Below, piece after piece: positions 8,255 to 17,522 of a stretch of 64,000 bases of DNA. The DNA is from Cruoricaptor ignavus (GTDB taxonomy: Bacteria; Bacteroidota; Bacteroidia; Flavobacteriales; Weeksellaceae): assembly GCF_900141665.1 (NCBI RefSeq), contig NZ_FQYI01000001.1, positions 186,001 to 250,000 of the forward strand. Reading direction: 5' to 3'. The notes under the pieces were generated by a model. It had not been told where the DNA came from and made no database searches. It saw nothing but the letters and a program-made list of their open reading frames with translations. Numbering within the stretch: position 1 is the stretch's first letter; the number at the start of each line of letters is the position of its first letter. Made by a program: the position numbers and the translations under genes.

Positions 8255-10909
8255 TTAAACTCTTCCAGAATCTTTCATCCAGTTGTAAATTTTTTCGTTA
8301 AAATCAGTTCGGGAATTAAGATTTTCCAAACTGATATGCATTCTGTAGCGCCAGTAATGCGGAAAATTTCCAGGGTCGTTTATTCGTTCATTTTCAAGCT
8401 TCGGATTGGCAATTCCAGCATCTGTCGCAAAGAAATCCTGGATCGGGAAAATCGCAAGCATCGCATCGGAATAGATGTGCTGCTTCAAAATCATTTCCGC
8501 AAGATACGGCTCTAAATCCACCGGTGCAGTGCCCCACTGATGAAGCTGCTGATTGAAGTAATCCTGCGTAAGACCGCGGTTTTCCTGCCACCATTGCCGC
8601 AATGTGGAGCTGTCGTGCGAACTTGTGGTGACCACATTGAGATAGCCCGCAACTTTTGGATTGTAAAACGGCAAATTATCCGGTGCCATCCGTTGAACTT
8701 TCAACGCCAAAATCCCCAGCCTGTCCATCACAACAGGAACGCTGTCTGGAACGAAGCCAAGGTCTTCAGCGCAAATTAGCATAGCGGAAGAATCGAGAAT
8801 TGCCGGCAGCTTTTCCATCGCACTTTTCGCCCAGAGCTCATCCTGCCAATTGAAAAAATAATCTTTGTGAAGATGGTAAAATTCGTGCTTTTCAAAATCG
8901 GAAAGGAAGCGGTACGAATTTGTTTTTGCCAAACTAAACTGCGGATGAAACACGGATTTTCCATCACGAATTTCTTCAATTAACAGAACATTTGCAGCCA
9001 GCGAAAGCAACTTCTGCTTCAAATCTTCATTTTCATTATTCTCAAAATATTCAGTAATTTTTTGCTGATTATCAAATTCAGGCTTTAAGGAAAACTCACC
9101 ATTTTCTTTCGCATCCAGAAACTGAGATTTAACAAAATCTTTCTCGTCGCCAAAAAACTCGTCTAAAATTTGCTCGTTAATAAACGGCTTTGCGAAACGC
9201 TCATAATTCAGCGGAATATTTCTACGGGAAAGCTCTTCTTCGGTAATTGGAACCGCAGGATAATAGTAGCCCAGCAAAGCCTGAGTGGCTGTGGTTGGAA
9301 TGCGCCAAATCCTGAAAAATCCCAGGATATGGTCAATTCTCATCGCATCAAAATATTTTTCCAAAGCGGCAAATCTGCTCTTCCACCATTGGTAGCCATC
9401 GGCCTTCATCGCTTCCCAATTGTAAGTCGGGAAACCCCAGTTTTGCCCAAGCTCTGTGAAGAAATCAGGCGGTGCACCAGCCTGGAAATCCATACCGTAA
9501 AGTTCAGGTTCTTTCCACGCTTCCACGGAAAACCGGTAGATGCCTATTGGCAAATCGCCTTTTAAGGAAATCCCAAAATTATGGGCATATTTTACCGAAT
9601 CTGATAATTGCTTATGTAGCTGAAACTGCACCCAGCAATGCAGCATCGCCTCCCTGAAATCTTTACTTTTTTCCTGAAAAATTGCAGCAATTTTCCCGGC
9701 CACAAATTTCCGGTGCGTTTTCCATTTTGAAAAATCCGGCGTATTATAGCGGTCTCTCAGGATGCAAAACGCAGCGTAAGGCTGCAGCCATACCTCATTA
9801 CTTTTCAGGAAATTTTTGAAGTTCCTGTCTTTTAAAATCTTGGAATAATTGGCATCAAAAACCGCACGCAAATATTTCCACTTAAGTGCGATAACGGCTT
9901 CGTAATTAATTAATTCTAAAGCATTTAGCTCATTTTCATTCTGCAAAAATTCCTCCTGATATTCATCCGGAATTTTAAAATCCAATTCCGAAAAAGAGAT
10001 GTAAATCGGGTGCAGAGCATAGAGCGAAATCGGTGCGTATGGATAAGAATCCGTCCAAGAAAAATTGGCTGTGGTATCGTTGATTGGCAGCGTTTGAATC
10101 ATCGTCAAACCAGCATCTTTAGCCCAATCTGCCAGAAGTTTTAAATCCGAAAATTCACCGATGCCAAATCCGTTTTCACTACGCAGGGAAAAAATCGGGA
10201 TTGCAACGCCGCCAGCATAATAAAGTTGCGATTTTTTGAAACGAAAAAAATGATCCGCACGAATTTGCAGCACGCCGCTTTCCGAATTTGGCTGAAGCAT
10301 TCTGCTTTCACCAGCTTCAATGTCAAACACTTCGCCGGATACCGAATTCTTCAAACCGTATTTATACTCTATCCATTGATTTTCAGGGAGATACAGCGCT
10401 ACTTCCCAAACACCCAATGCCGTTTGCTGCATTTCCACAGCCTTCGCTGGATCCCAATTTCCGAGCGCTTCGCTTGCACCCATTATCACAATTTTCCAAT
10501 CGGGATTGTAGATGGGCGCTTCCAAACGAAACATGTGAGAATGCTTTTTCAGCGGTAAAACTTTCTTGAATTTCGGGTTGCCAAGTGAATTTTCAAGCAC
10601 CTTGTTCGTCAGATAATTTTCAGGGAAATTCTTCTTATTCCAGAAGTCAAACACCTGAAAATCAGAATAGTTATGAGAAAAATTGAGATGATGTAAGGTC
10701 AATTCTTCGTCAAGAATTTCGCCAGAATCATTCATCAGCTGATATTTGTAAGCGATGTTTTTTGAGAAATAATCGATGGAAACCGTCCACTGAGAATCAC
10801 TTTCGTAACTCATTGGAAACGAACGGATTTCCGCATCATTTTCAACAATGGCAAGGCAAAGATTCTGGCCAGGCTTGGTAAAATAATTGATATGAAAAGT
10901 TATGCGCAT
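8255..10909 (-). CDS. malQ: 4-alpha-glucanotransferase (amylomaltase, GH77) with N-terminal CBM20 domains
   Basis: Disproportionating enzyme that transfers alpha-1,4-glucan segments in starch, glycogen or maltodextrin breakdown. At 884 residues it is longer than E. coli MalQ because the first 240 residues hold two starch-binding CBM20-like modules (MGASEALGNWDPAKAVEMQ is typical), the layout of plant DPE2-type enzymes. GH77 landmarks: PYAPISLYALHPIYISF, the nucleophile Asp in MRIDHILGFFRIWRIP, the acid/base Glu in LICAEDLGFVP, and SSHDSSTLRQWW. The ATG at 10909 is the only good start. Cytoplasmic (no signal peptide). It precedes a glycosyltransferase gene by 26 bases. Confidence 0.95.
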   Translation of the reverse strand: MRITFHINYFTKPGQNLCLAIVENDAEIRSFPMSYESDSQWTVSIDYFSKNIAYKYQLMNDSGEILDEELTLHHLNFSHNYSDFQVFDFWNKKNFPENYLTNKVLENSLGNPKFKKVLPLKKHSHMFRLEAPIYNPDWKIVIMGASEALGNWDPAKAVEMQQTALGVWEVALYLPENQWIEYKYGLKNSVSGEVFDIEAGESRMLQPNSESGVLQIRADHFFRFKKSQLYYAGGVAIPIFSLRSENGFGIGEFSDLKLLADWAKDAGLTMIQTLPINDTTANFSWTDSYPYAPISLYALHPIYISFSELDFKIPDEYQEEFLQNENELNALELINYEAVIALKWKYLRAVFDANYSKILKDRNFKNFLKSNEVWLQPYAAFCILRDRYNTPDFSKWKTHRKFVAGKIAAIFQEKSKDFREAMLHCWVQFQLHKQLSDSVKYAHNFGISLKGDLPIGIYRFSVEAWKEPELYGMDFQAGAPPDFFTELGQNWGFPTYNWEAMKADGYQWWKSRFAALEKYFDAMRIDHILGFFRIWRIPTTATQALLGYYYPAVPITEEELSRRNIPLNYERFAKPFINEQILDEFFGDEKDFVKSQFLDAKENGEFSLKPEFDNQQKITEYFENNENEDLKQKLLSLAANVLLIEEIRDGKSVFHPQFSLAKTNSYRFLSDFEKHEFYHLHKDYFFNWQDELWAKSAMEKLPAILDSSAMLICAEDLGFVPDSVPVVMDRLGILALKVQRMAPDNLPFYNPKVAGYLNVVTTSSHDSSTLRQWWQENRGLTQDYFNQQLHQWGTAPVDLEPYLAEMILKQHIYSDAMLAIFPIQDFFATDAGIANPKLENERINDPGNFPHYWRYRMHISLENLNSRTDFNEKIYNWMKDSGRV

Positions 10910-10953
10910 TTGAAAATTTTTATCGGGATAATTTTAAGTTTAAATATTGATAA

Positions 10954-12414
10954 TCAGCGAATTAAAAAGGTAGTTCCATCTCTGCCGTCTTTTAGTTCGA
11001 TACCTTCTTCAAGAAGTTTGTCGCGAATCTGATCGGAAAGTTCAAAATTCTTGGCTTTCCTTGCCTGATTTCTGATGTCAATTAAAATCTGCATCGCCTG
11101 ATCCAGCTTTCCGCTGTCGCCCTGCTGAATATTTTGTAAGCCCAAAACATCATAAACGAAGCCATTCATCAGCTTTGTAAGCTCCTGTAAATCAGCAAAT
11201 AAAATCGTTTCTTTACCATCCCTGATTTTGAAAATCCAGTTTACCGCTTCAAACAAGTGGGAAATCAAAATCGGCGAATTGAAATCGTCGGTCAGTGCAT
11301 CGTAGCAATCATTTTTCCATCGGGAAATATCAATGGTAGATTTTTCGTTAGTTGGCAGATTTTCAATTAGTTGCAGGGCTTCCATCAGTCTTTCGAAACC
11401 TTTTTCGCTGGCAATTAATGCTTCGTTCGAAAGATCCACCACACTTCTGTAGTGCGCCTGCATAAAGAAAAACCGAACAACACTCGGATGAAAACCTTTC
11501 TCAAAAAAATCATTATCACCGGAAATCAGCTGCATCGGCAGAATCGTATTCCCGGTGGATTTGCTCATTTTTTGTCCGTTCAGCGTCAGCATATTGGCGT
11601 GCATCCAGTAGTTTACAGGCTCGTTTCCAAAGCAGCCTTTGCCCTGCGCAATTTCGCATTCGTGGTGCGGAAATTTCAGGTCCATTCCGCCGCCGTGAAT
11701 GTCGAATTTTTCACCTAAGTATTTGGTACTCATTGCAGTACATTCCAAATGCCAGCCAGGAAAGCCCATTCCCCAAGGTGAAGGCCACTTCATAATATGC
11801 TCCGACGAAGCTTTTTTCCAGAGCGCAAAATCCTGCGGATTTTTCTTCTCATTCTGCCCATCCAAATCACGGGTATTGGCAAAAAGCTCGTCGATATTCC
11901 GCTTGGAAAGCTCGCCGTAATTCAGACCTTTGGCATCGTATTCTCGAACATCAAAATATACCGAGTCATCACTTTCATAAGCTAAACCTTTGTCTATCAA
12001 TACTTTAACAAGCTCAATCTGCTCAATGATATGTCCGGTAGCTGTCGGCTCGATATTCGGCGGAAGATTGTTGAACATCTTCAGAACATTGTGGAAATCC
12101 ACCGTATATTTCTGCACGATTTCCATCGGTTCCAGCTTTTCCAGCCTGGATTGTTTCACGAAGCGGTCGTTATTCACATCGCCATCATCCGTCAAATGCC
12201 CAGCGTCCGTAATGTTCCGTACATAGCGCACCTTGTAGCCCAGGTGCATCAGCGCACGGTAAATGAAATCGAACGACATAAAGGTGCGCACATTGCCCAT
12301 ATGCACATTGCTGTAAACCGTAGGGCCGCAAACATACATTCCGACGCGGTTTTCGTGGATGGGTTTGAAAATTTCCTTTTCGCCGGAAAGTGAATTGTAT
12401 ATTTTTAGGTTCAA
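10954..12414 (-). CDS. cysS: Cysteinyl-tRNA synthetase
   Basis: Class I aminoacyl-tRNA synthetase of 486 residues charging tRNA-Cys. The catalytic core has [20 protein letters not shown] (zinc-binding Cys plus the HMGN form of HIGH), the further zinc ligands in WHLECTAM and HHECEIAQ, and [10 protein letters not shown] (KMSKS). A C-terminal DALR-type domain follows. The start is a TTG at 12414 (TTG-AAC-CTA); the first in-frame ATG is about residue 26, inside the catalytic core, so TTG must be used. Directly upstream is a repeat-filled gap separating it from folE on the same strand. Confidence 0.97.
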   Translation of the reverse strand: MNLKIYNSLSGEKEIFKPIHENRVGMYVCGPTVYSNVHMGNVRTFMSFDFIYRALMHLGYKVRYVRNITDAGHLTDDGDVNNDRFVKQSRLEKLEPMEIVQKYTVDFHNVLKMFNNLPPNIEPTATGHIIEQIELVKVLIDKGLAYESDDSVYFDVREYDAKGLNYGELSKRNIDELFANTRDLDGQNEKKNPQDFALWKKASSEHIMKWPSPWGMGFPGWHLECTAMSTKYLGEKFDIHGGGMDLKFPHHECEIAQGKGCFGNEPVNYWMHANMLTLNGQKMSKSTGNTILPMQLISGDNDFFEKGFHPSVVRFFFMQAHYRSVVDLSNEALIASEKGFERLMEALQLIENLPTNEKSTIDISRWKNDCYDALTDDFNSPILISHLFEAVNWIFKIRDGKETILFADLQELTKLMNGFVYDVLGLQNIQQGDSGKLDQAMQILIDIRNQARKAKNFELSDQIRDKLLEEGIELKDGRDGTTFLIR

Positions 12415-12420
12415 TTTTTT

Positions 12421-12515
12421 TGGTTTAAAGGTTAAGGTTGAAGTTTAAGGCTGAGGTTAAGGTTGAGTGGTTGAATTTTAAAATTAGCTAATCTTCAAAT
12501 TAGCAAATTCTCAAA
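12421..12515 (-). repeat. Two back-to-back degenerate microrepeats filling the folE-cysS gap
   Basis: Next to cysS the minus strand repeats a 6-base unit of the form CCTTAA/CTTCAA/CCTCAG with occasional 7-base units. Next to folE it switches to an 8-base unit (AATTTGAG, AATTTGCT, AATTTGAA). The folE stop TGA lies inside the first octamer. The two tracts account for essentially the whole intergenic gap. Confidence 0.7.
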
Positions 12516-13170
12516 TTAACGAACCGATATTCACATAATGCAGAAATTCCTGCCGTGTAATCGGGTTGGTGCGGAAAATCCCGCTGAGTTCCGCCGTGAT
12601 GGTGGAGCTTGCGGTGTCCTTTATTCCGCGGCAGTTTACGCAGAGGTGTTTCGCTTCTATGATGCACGCCACATCCTTCGTACCGAGCGCTTCCTTCATC
12701 GCATCCACAACCTGCATCGTAAGCCTTTCCTGAACCTGCGGCCTTCTTGCATAATAATCCACAATTCTGTTGATTTTCGAGAGGCCTATAACTTCGCCGT
12801 TAGAAATGTAGGCCACATGGGCTTTCCCGATGATTGGCAGGAAATGATGCTCGCAGAAGGAGTACACCGAAATATCTTTCTCTACCAGCATTTGGCGGTA
12901 CTTATATTTATTGCTGAAGGTGGAGATTTTCGGCTTATTTTCCGGTAGCAGCCCGCCGAAGATTTCGTGCACATACATTTTTGCAACGCGTTTCGGCGAA
13001 TCTTTCAGGGAATCATCCGCCATATCCAGCCCAAGCGTATGCATTATTTCCGCAAAATGCCGCTCAATTCTCTCCATCTTCTCTTCCGGCGAAATCGCAA
13101 AGGCGTCCTCGCGCAAAGGCGTATGCTCTTTCCCGGTGAAAATATCGTCGTCGTTCTCAGCAAAATCCAT
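12511..13170 (-). CDS. folE: GTP cyclohydrolase I
   Basis: First enzyme of tetrahydrofolate/pterin synthesis, converting GTP to dihydroneopterin triphosphate; 219 residues. Zinc and active-site residues are visible in YSFCEHHFLPIIGKAHVAYI (Cys and two His) and in AKHLCVNCRGI (second Cys ligand). The C-terminal AELSGIFRTNPITRQEFL is typical. The first 40 residues are acidic and variable. The ATG at 13170 is chosen because of a -7-like TATTTTTG (13194-13187) 16 bases upstream. Divergent from acpP; folB of the same pathway is in this window at 56915. Confidence 0.97.
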   Translation of the reverse strand: MDFAENDDDIFTGKEHTPLREDAFAISPEEKMERIERHFAEIMHTLGLDMADDSLKDSPKRVAKMYVHEIFGGLLPENKPKISTFSNKYKYRQMLVEKDISVYSFCEHHFLPIIGKAHVAYISNGEVIGLSKINRIVDYYARRPQVQERLTMQVVDAMKEALGTKDVACIIEAKHLCVNCRGIKDTASSTITAELSGIFRTNPITRQEFLHYVNIGSLI

Positions 13171-13240
13171 AGGCTGTGCTTTAGCGCAAAAATAGCAATA
13201 ATCTGCAAGACGAGGGCTGCGCGATTTTTTTCAAAAAAGA

Positions 13241-13269
13241 TTGGCGTAATGATAATATTCATATATTTG
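13241..13269 (+). promoter_or_regulatory. Promoter of the acpP-fabF operon
   Basis: TTG (13241-13243), an 18-base spacer and TATATTTG (13262-13269), close to the Bacteroidota consensus. The acpP ATG follows 28 bases later. Confidence 0.75.
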
Positions 13270-13297
13270 CAGTCGATAAAACCTAAAAAATAAAAAA

Positions 13298-13537
13298 ATG
13301 TCAGACATCGCAGAAAGAGTAAAGGCCATCATCGCTGATAAGCTTGATGTAGAACAATCCGAAATTACGCCTGAGGCAAGCTTCCAGAATGACCTTGGCG
13401 CAGATTCCCTTGACACTGTGGAATTGATTATGGAATTCGAAAAGGAATTCAACATCCAAATCCCAGATGACCAGGCGGAAAAAATTACTACCGTAGGCCA
13501 CGCTATCGCATATGTGGAAGAAGTAGCCGGCAAGTAA
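13298..13537 (+). CDS. acpP: Acyl carrier protein
   Basis: Acidic helical carrier of 79 residues for fatty-acid synthesis. The phosphopantetheine attachment serine is in [15 protein letters not shown], and the overall pattern ([13 protein letters not shown] near the start, [17 protein letters not shown] near the end) is canonical. First gene of an operon with fabF, 24 bases downstream. Confidence 0.98.
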   Translation: MSDIAERVKAIIADKLDVEQSEITPEASFQNDLGADSLDTVELIMEFEKEFNIQIPDDQAEKITTVGHAIAYVEEVAGK

Positions 13538-13561
13538 TTTTAAAAAACATTAATTTATTTT

Positions 13562-14806
13562 ATGGAATTGAGAAGAGTAGTCGTAACCGGATTTGGCGCT
13601 ATCACACCAATTGGCAATAATGCCCAGGAATACTGGGACAGCCTCATCAAAGGTGTAAGCGGTGCGGCGCCGATTACTCTTTTCGATGCCACAAATTTCA
13701 AGACGAGATTTGCCTGCGAAGTAAAAGGCTTCGATCCTTTGAATCATTTTGATAAAAAGGAAGCGAAGAAGATGGACCGCAACACGCAGCTTGGTATGGT
13801 AGCGGCAAAGGAAGCCGTAGAGCACGCCAGGCTGAACGACGGCAGCGTAGATAAAAACCGCATCGGCGTGATTTGGGGCTCAGGAATCGGTGGCCTTGAT
13901 ACTTTCGAATCGGAAGTTGTCAACTGGGCAAATTCCGAAATTCCGCGCTTCAATCCGTTCTTTATTCCAAAGATGATTGCGGACATCACTGCTGGCCAAA
14001 TCTCTATTGAATACGGCTTTCACGGTCCGAACTATGCCACGGTTTCTGCCTGCGCTTCCGCTGCCAACGCTCTGATTGATGCCAAGATGCTACTGCAGCT
14101 CGGCAAGGCGGATGTGATTGTTTGCGGCGGTTCGGAAGCTGCCGTTACGGCAAGCGGTGTAGGCGGCTTCAATGCTTTGATGGCGCTTTCCACAAGGAAC
14201 GACAGCCCGGAAACTGCATCCCGCCCCTTCGATAAAGACAGGGACGGTTTTGTGCTTGGTGAAGGTGCAGGCTGCATTATCCTGGAAGAATATGAGCACG
14301 CTAAAAAGCGCGGCGCCACAATCTATGCCGAACTGAAAGGCGGCGGGCTAAGCGCTGATGCACACCATATGACGGCACCGCATCCTGAAGGACTTGGCGC
14401 TTTCCTCGTAATGAAAAACTGCTTGGAAGATGCAGGAATTTCGCCGGAAGAAGTGGACCATATCAATATGCACGGCACTTCCACGCCGCTTGGCGATTTG
14501 GCGGAATCCAACGCTATCGCAAGGCTTTTCGGTGAGCACGCTTACAATATTCAGATTAATTCCACAAAATCGATGACCGGGCATTTGCTTGGTGCTGCCG
14601 GCGTTATCGAAGCTATTGCCACCATTGGCAGCATTCTGCACGGCATCGTTCCGCCAACCATCAATCATTTCACCGATGATGAGAAGATTGATGCTAAGCT
14701 GGATTTTACCTTCAACAAAGCGGTAGAGCGCGAAGTAAATGTGGCAATGAGCAACACCTTTGGTTTTGGCGGCCACAATGCCTGCGTACTTTTCTCAAAA
14801 ATCTAG
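13562..14806 (+). CDS. fabF: Beta-ketoacyl-ACP synthase II
   Basis: Condensing enzyme of fatty-acid elongation, 414 residues. The thiolase-fold catalytic triad is visible: Cys in TVSACASAANALIDA, His in HINMHGTSTPLGDL and His in KSMTGHLLGAAG. The N-terminus MELRRVVVTGFGAITPIGNN is standard. It follows acpP and precedes rnc by 6 bases, the conserved acpP-fabF-rnc order. Confidence 0.98.
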   Translation: MELRRVVVTGFGAITPIGNNAQEYWDSLIKGVSGAAPITLFDATNFKTRFACEVKGFDPLNHFDKKEAKKMDRNTQLGMVAAKEAVEHARLNDGSVDKNRIGVIWGSGIGGLDTFESEVVNWANSEIPRFNPFFIPKMIADITAGQISIEYGFHGPNYATVSACASAANALIDAKMLLQLGKADVIVCGGSEAAVTASGVGGFNALMALSTRNDSPETASRPFDKDRDGFVLGEGAGCIILEEYEHAKKRGATIYAELKGGGLSADAHHMTAPHPEGLGAFLVMKNCLEDAGISPEEVDHINMHGTSTPLGDLAESNAIARLFGEHAYNIQINSTKSMTGHLLGAAGVIEAIATIGSILHGIVPPTINHFTDDEKIDAKLDFTFNKAVEREVNVAMSNTFGFGGHNACVLFSKI

Positions 14807-14812
14807 GCGCGA

Positions 14813-15580
14813 ATGAAGTTGCAGAAATTCTTCATAAAATTTCTGAGCAATAACAAGAATACCTTCCGTACAGAGGAAGATTTAATATTTCGCCGGAAAA
14901 TCTCGCAAATAGTTGGTTGCGAAATAGTTAACTCACACATCTACAAGGAAGCCTTTACGCTTAAAGAGCCCGGCGTAAAAAATTCCCCGAGCTACGAGCG
15001 CCTCGAGTTTCTGGGGGATGCTATTTTAGGCTCCATTATTTCTTGCTACCTTTTCAATGCATATCCCGGAAAACGGGAGGGCTTCCTTACTCAGATGAAA
15101 TCGAAAATCGTAAGCCGGAACAACCTCAACAAAATCGGCGAAGAACTTGGCCTTCCCGACCTGGCGGAGCAGAAAGCAGGCGTAAGCGCTGGGGGCAATC
15201 TCGCGGGAAATCTTTTCGAGGCACTCATAGGCGCTATTTATCTGGATCTTGGCTACGAAGTCTGCGAAAAAACAGTTCTCGGAAGGCTGCTGACACCGCA
15301 GGAAATTGCCAAGCTGGAGAATAAGATAATGAGCTACAAAAGCTTGCTGCTGGAGTGGGCTCAAAAAAACAAGCTGGAGCTGACCTACGAAACCACGGAG
15401 GAACATCTTCCTAATAAAATCCTTAATTTTAAATCGGTAATAAGGATAGGCTCGGAGAAAATCTCAAACGCATCCGACAGTTCCAAGAAGAAGGCCGAAG
15501 AAAAGGCTGCGCAGAGAGCATTCTACTCATTAAACAAAAAAGAAAACATCCTTGAAAAATCAACAATTCCTATTGGATGA
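14813..15580 (+). CDS. rnc: Ribonuclease III
   Basis: Double-strand-specific endoribonuclease for rRNA and mRNA processing, 255 residues. The signature ERLEFLGDAILGSIIS carries the catalytic acidic residues, with a second metal-binding acidic stretch at GNLFEALIGAIYLDLG. A double-stranded RNA-binding domain occupies about residues 175-245 (DSSKKKAEEKAAQRAFYSL). The N-terminus is about 20 residues longer than in E. coli. The last 29 bases overlap the next gene. Confidence 0.96.
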   Translation: MKLQKFFIKFLSNNKNTFRTEEDLIFRRKISQIVGCEIVNSHIYKEAFTLKEPGVKNSPSYERLEFLGDAILGSIISCYLFNAYPGKREGFLTQMKSKIVSRNNLNKIGEELGLPDLAEQKAGVSAGGNLAGNLFEALIGAIYLDLGYEVCEKTVLGRLLTPQEIAKLENKIMSYKSLLLEWAQKNKLELTYETTEEHLPNKILNFKSVIRIGSEKISNASDSSKKKAEEKAAQRAFYSLNKKENILEKSTIPIG

Positions 15581-16022
15581 TGATGCCGCCGAGGGCATTT
15601 CGGTGGGGCTGCTTCGGCTCTCGAAACAGCTTCCGCCTCACGAGTTTTTTTATCATTTCAACTGTGCCAACCGCCAGATTTACCTGAAGAGAATCAAGGA
15701 TTTAAAAAATATAGGGAGGGACTACTCGTCATCCCATCTCCGTATGGAGGGCTATCATAGAGAGCTGCGCTGCCAAGTGCAATTTATTGAGAACCGGGCG
15801 TCGGAATCGCAGGTTTTTGAACACCAGGGAAACCTTTTCTCAGACGGGGCGGATGTTAATTTTTTGTTACCAATGCACCCCGATGTAGATTTTGTGGTGC
15901 GTACCACAGACAATCTTGATGATTTTTCATTAATTTTACTGCCGGAAGGCCTCACATTTTCAATACAAAACTTTCAAATTGACGCCGGGAGCCTTTCAGA
16001 TTTAATACAATTTTATGACTAA
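15552..16022 (+). CDS. IPExxxVDY family protein
   Basis: Protein of 156 residues of unknown function, in a family found in flavobacteria between rnc and pyk. The name-giving motif appears as LPMHPDVDFVV (I/L-P-x3-x-VD-Y/F form) around residues 99-109. The start is a TTG at 15552 inside rnc; the next in-frame Met is near residue 65, too late for the family. It overlaps rnc by 29 bases and pyk by 8, so translational coupling is likely. No signal peptide or membrane segment. Confidence 0.8.
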   Translation: MKNQQFLLDDDAAEGISVGLLRLSKQLPPHEFFYHFNCANRQIYLKRIKDLKNIGRDYSSSHLRMEGYHRELRCQVQFIENRASESQVFEHQGNLFSDGADVNFLLPMHPDVDFVVRTTDNLDDFSLILLPEGLTFSIQNFQIDAGSLSDLIQFYD

Positions 16023-17460
16023 CAAGGACTTAAAGAAAACCAAGATCATCGCTACCATGGGGCCGGCAACGGGAACCAAAGAAATCCTTATCGAGATGAT
16101 CCGGGCGGGGGTGGATGTTTTCAGGATAAATTTCTCTCACGCTGATTATGAAATTGTAAAAAACAATGTAAAAATGATCCGCGAGATCAATGAGGAGCTC
16201 GGCACTTCCGTGAGCATCCTTGGCGACTTGCAGGGCCCGAAACTCCGCGTGGGCGTGGTAAAGGAGGGATCTTACCTCAACCCAGGGGATGTACTTACCT
16301 TCACCAACGAGGAGGTAGAGGGCGATTCTACGAAGGTATATATGACCTACCAGCAGTTCCCGAAGGATGTAAAGGTGGGCGAAAGAATCCTCATCGATGA
16401 TGGCAAGCTGGTGCTCGTGGTGCTTGAAACCAACGGAATCGATACCGTACGGGCTAAGACGATCCAGGGCGGGCCGCTGAGCTCCAAAAAAGGCGTAAAC
16501 CTGCCCAACACGAATGTATCGCTGCCGGCACTTACCGAGAAGGACATCCGCGATGCGAAATTCATCCTTGAGCTAGGCCTGGACTGGATTGCGCTGTCCT
16601 TCGTCCGCCACGCGCAGGACATCCGCGACCTGAAGGAGCTTATAAAAGAGCACGGCGAAGGTTTTAAAACGCCAATCATCGCGAAGATAGAAAAGCCGGA
16701 AGGCGTGAAGAATATTGACGAAATCCTTCAGCAATGCGACGGCATCATGGTTGCGCGGGGCGACCTGGGTGTGGAGGTGCCGATGGAGGAAGTACCGGCA
16801 ATTCAGAAGAATCTGGTGCAAAAAGCGCGCGCTTATTCCAAACCGGTAATCATCGCCACACAGATGATGGAATCGATGATCAGCAGCCTTACTCCGACGC
16901 GTGCCGAAGCGAACGATGTGGCGAATTCCGTGCTGGACGGCGCTGACGCGGTGATGCTCTCCGGCGAAACTTCCGTGGGGAAATATCCTGTCCAGGTGGT
17001 GCAGAATATGGCTAAGATTGTAAAAAACATTGAAACCACGGAATTCTACCATCGCTACAACCCGATCGTAGATAAGCAGTTCCAAAGCGAGGCAGTGAGA
17101 TTTATCACCGACAGGATCAGCCTTGCAGCGGTGAGGATTGCGCGTACGACCGATGTTCAGGCGATCATCACCCTTACCAATTCAGGCTATACGGCATTCC
17201 AGATTTCCGCACACCGGCCGAACGCGCATATCATCGTATTCAGCTCCAGCCGACGGGTAATTACGATGCTCAACTTGTTGTGGGGCGTCCGGGCATATTA
17301 TTACGACGGCAACGAGAGCACCGACGAGACCGTGGTGCAGGTAAACAGGCTGGCAGCCGATCTCGGCTATGTAAACGAGGGCGATCTCGTGGTAAACTTG
17401 AACGCCACCCCTGCAAATGCAAACGGGAAAACCAACACCCTGCGCCTTACCACCATTTAA
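16015..17460 (+). CDS. pyk: Pyruvate kinase
   Basis: Last step of glycolysis, phosphoenolpyruvate + ADP to pyruvate + ATP; 481 residues. Visible are KTKIIATMGPATG, the substrate-binding ISILGDLQGPKLRVG region, the signature IIAKIEKPEGVKNIDEIL with the catalytic Lys, and the metal/substrate loop GIMVARGDLGVEVPMEEV. MLSGETSVGKYPV closes the barrel and a PK_C domain completes the protein. The ATG overlaps the preceding stop (ATGACTAA). No clear terminator follows before the convergent aldehyde dehydrogenase gene. Confidence 0.97.
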   Translation: MTNKDLKKTKIIATMGPATGTKEILIEMIRAGVDVFRINFSHADYEIVKNNVKMIREINEELGTSVSILGDLQGPKLRVGVVKEGSYLNPGDVLTFTNEEVEGDSTKVYMTYQQFPKDVKVGERILIDDGKLVLVVLETNGIDTVRAKTIQGGPLSSKKGVNLPNTNVSLPALTEKDIRDAKFILELGLDWIALSFVRHAQDIRDLKELIKEHGEGFKTPIIAKIEKPEGVKNIDEILQQCDGIMVARGDLGVEVPMEEVPAIQKNLVQKARAYSKPVIIATQMMESMISSLTPTRAEANDVANSVLDGADAVMLSGETSVGKYPVQVVQNMAKIVKNIETTEFYHRYNPIVDKQFQSEAVRFITDRISLAAVRIARTTDVQAIITLTNSGYTAFQISAHRPNAHIIVFSSSRRVITMLNLLWGVRAYYYDGNESTDETVVQVNRLAADLGYVNEGDLVVNLNATPANANGKTNTLRLTTI

Positions 17461-17522
17461 ATTTTCGGCAAAAGCTGGTGTTACTCAACCGCGAAGTTTC
17501 TACTCCACGGTTATTTGTTTGG

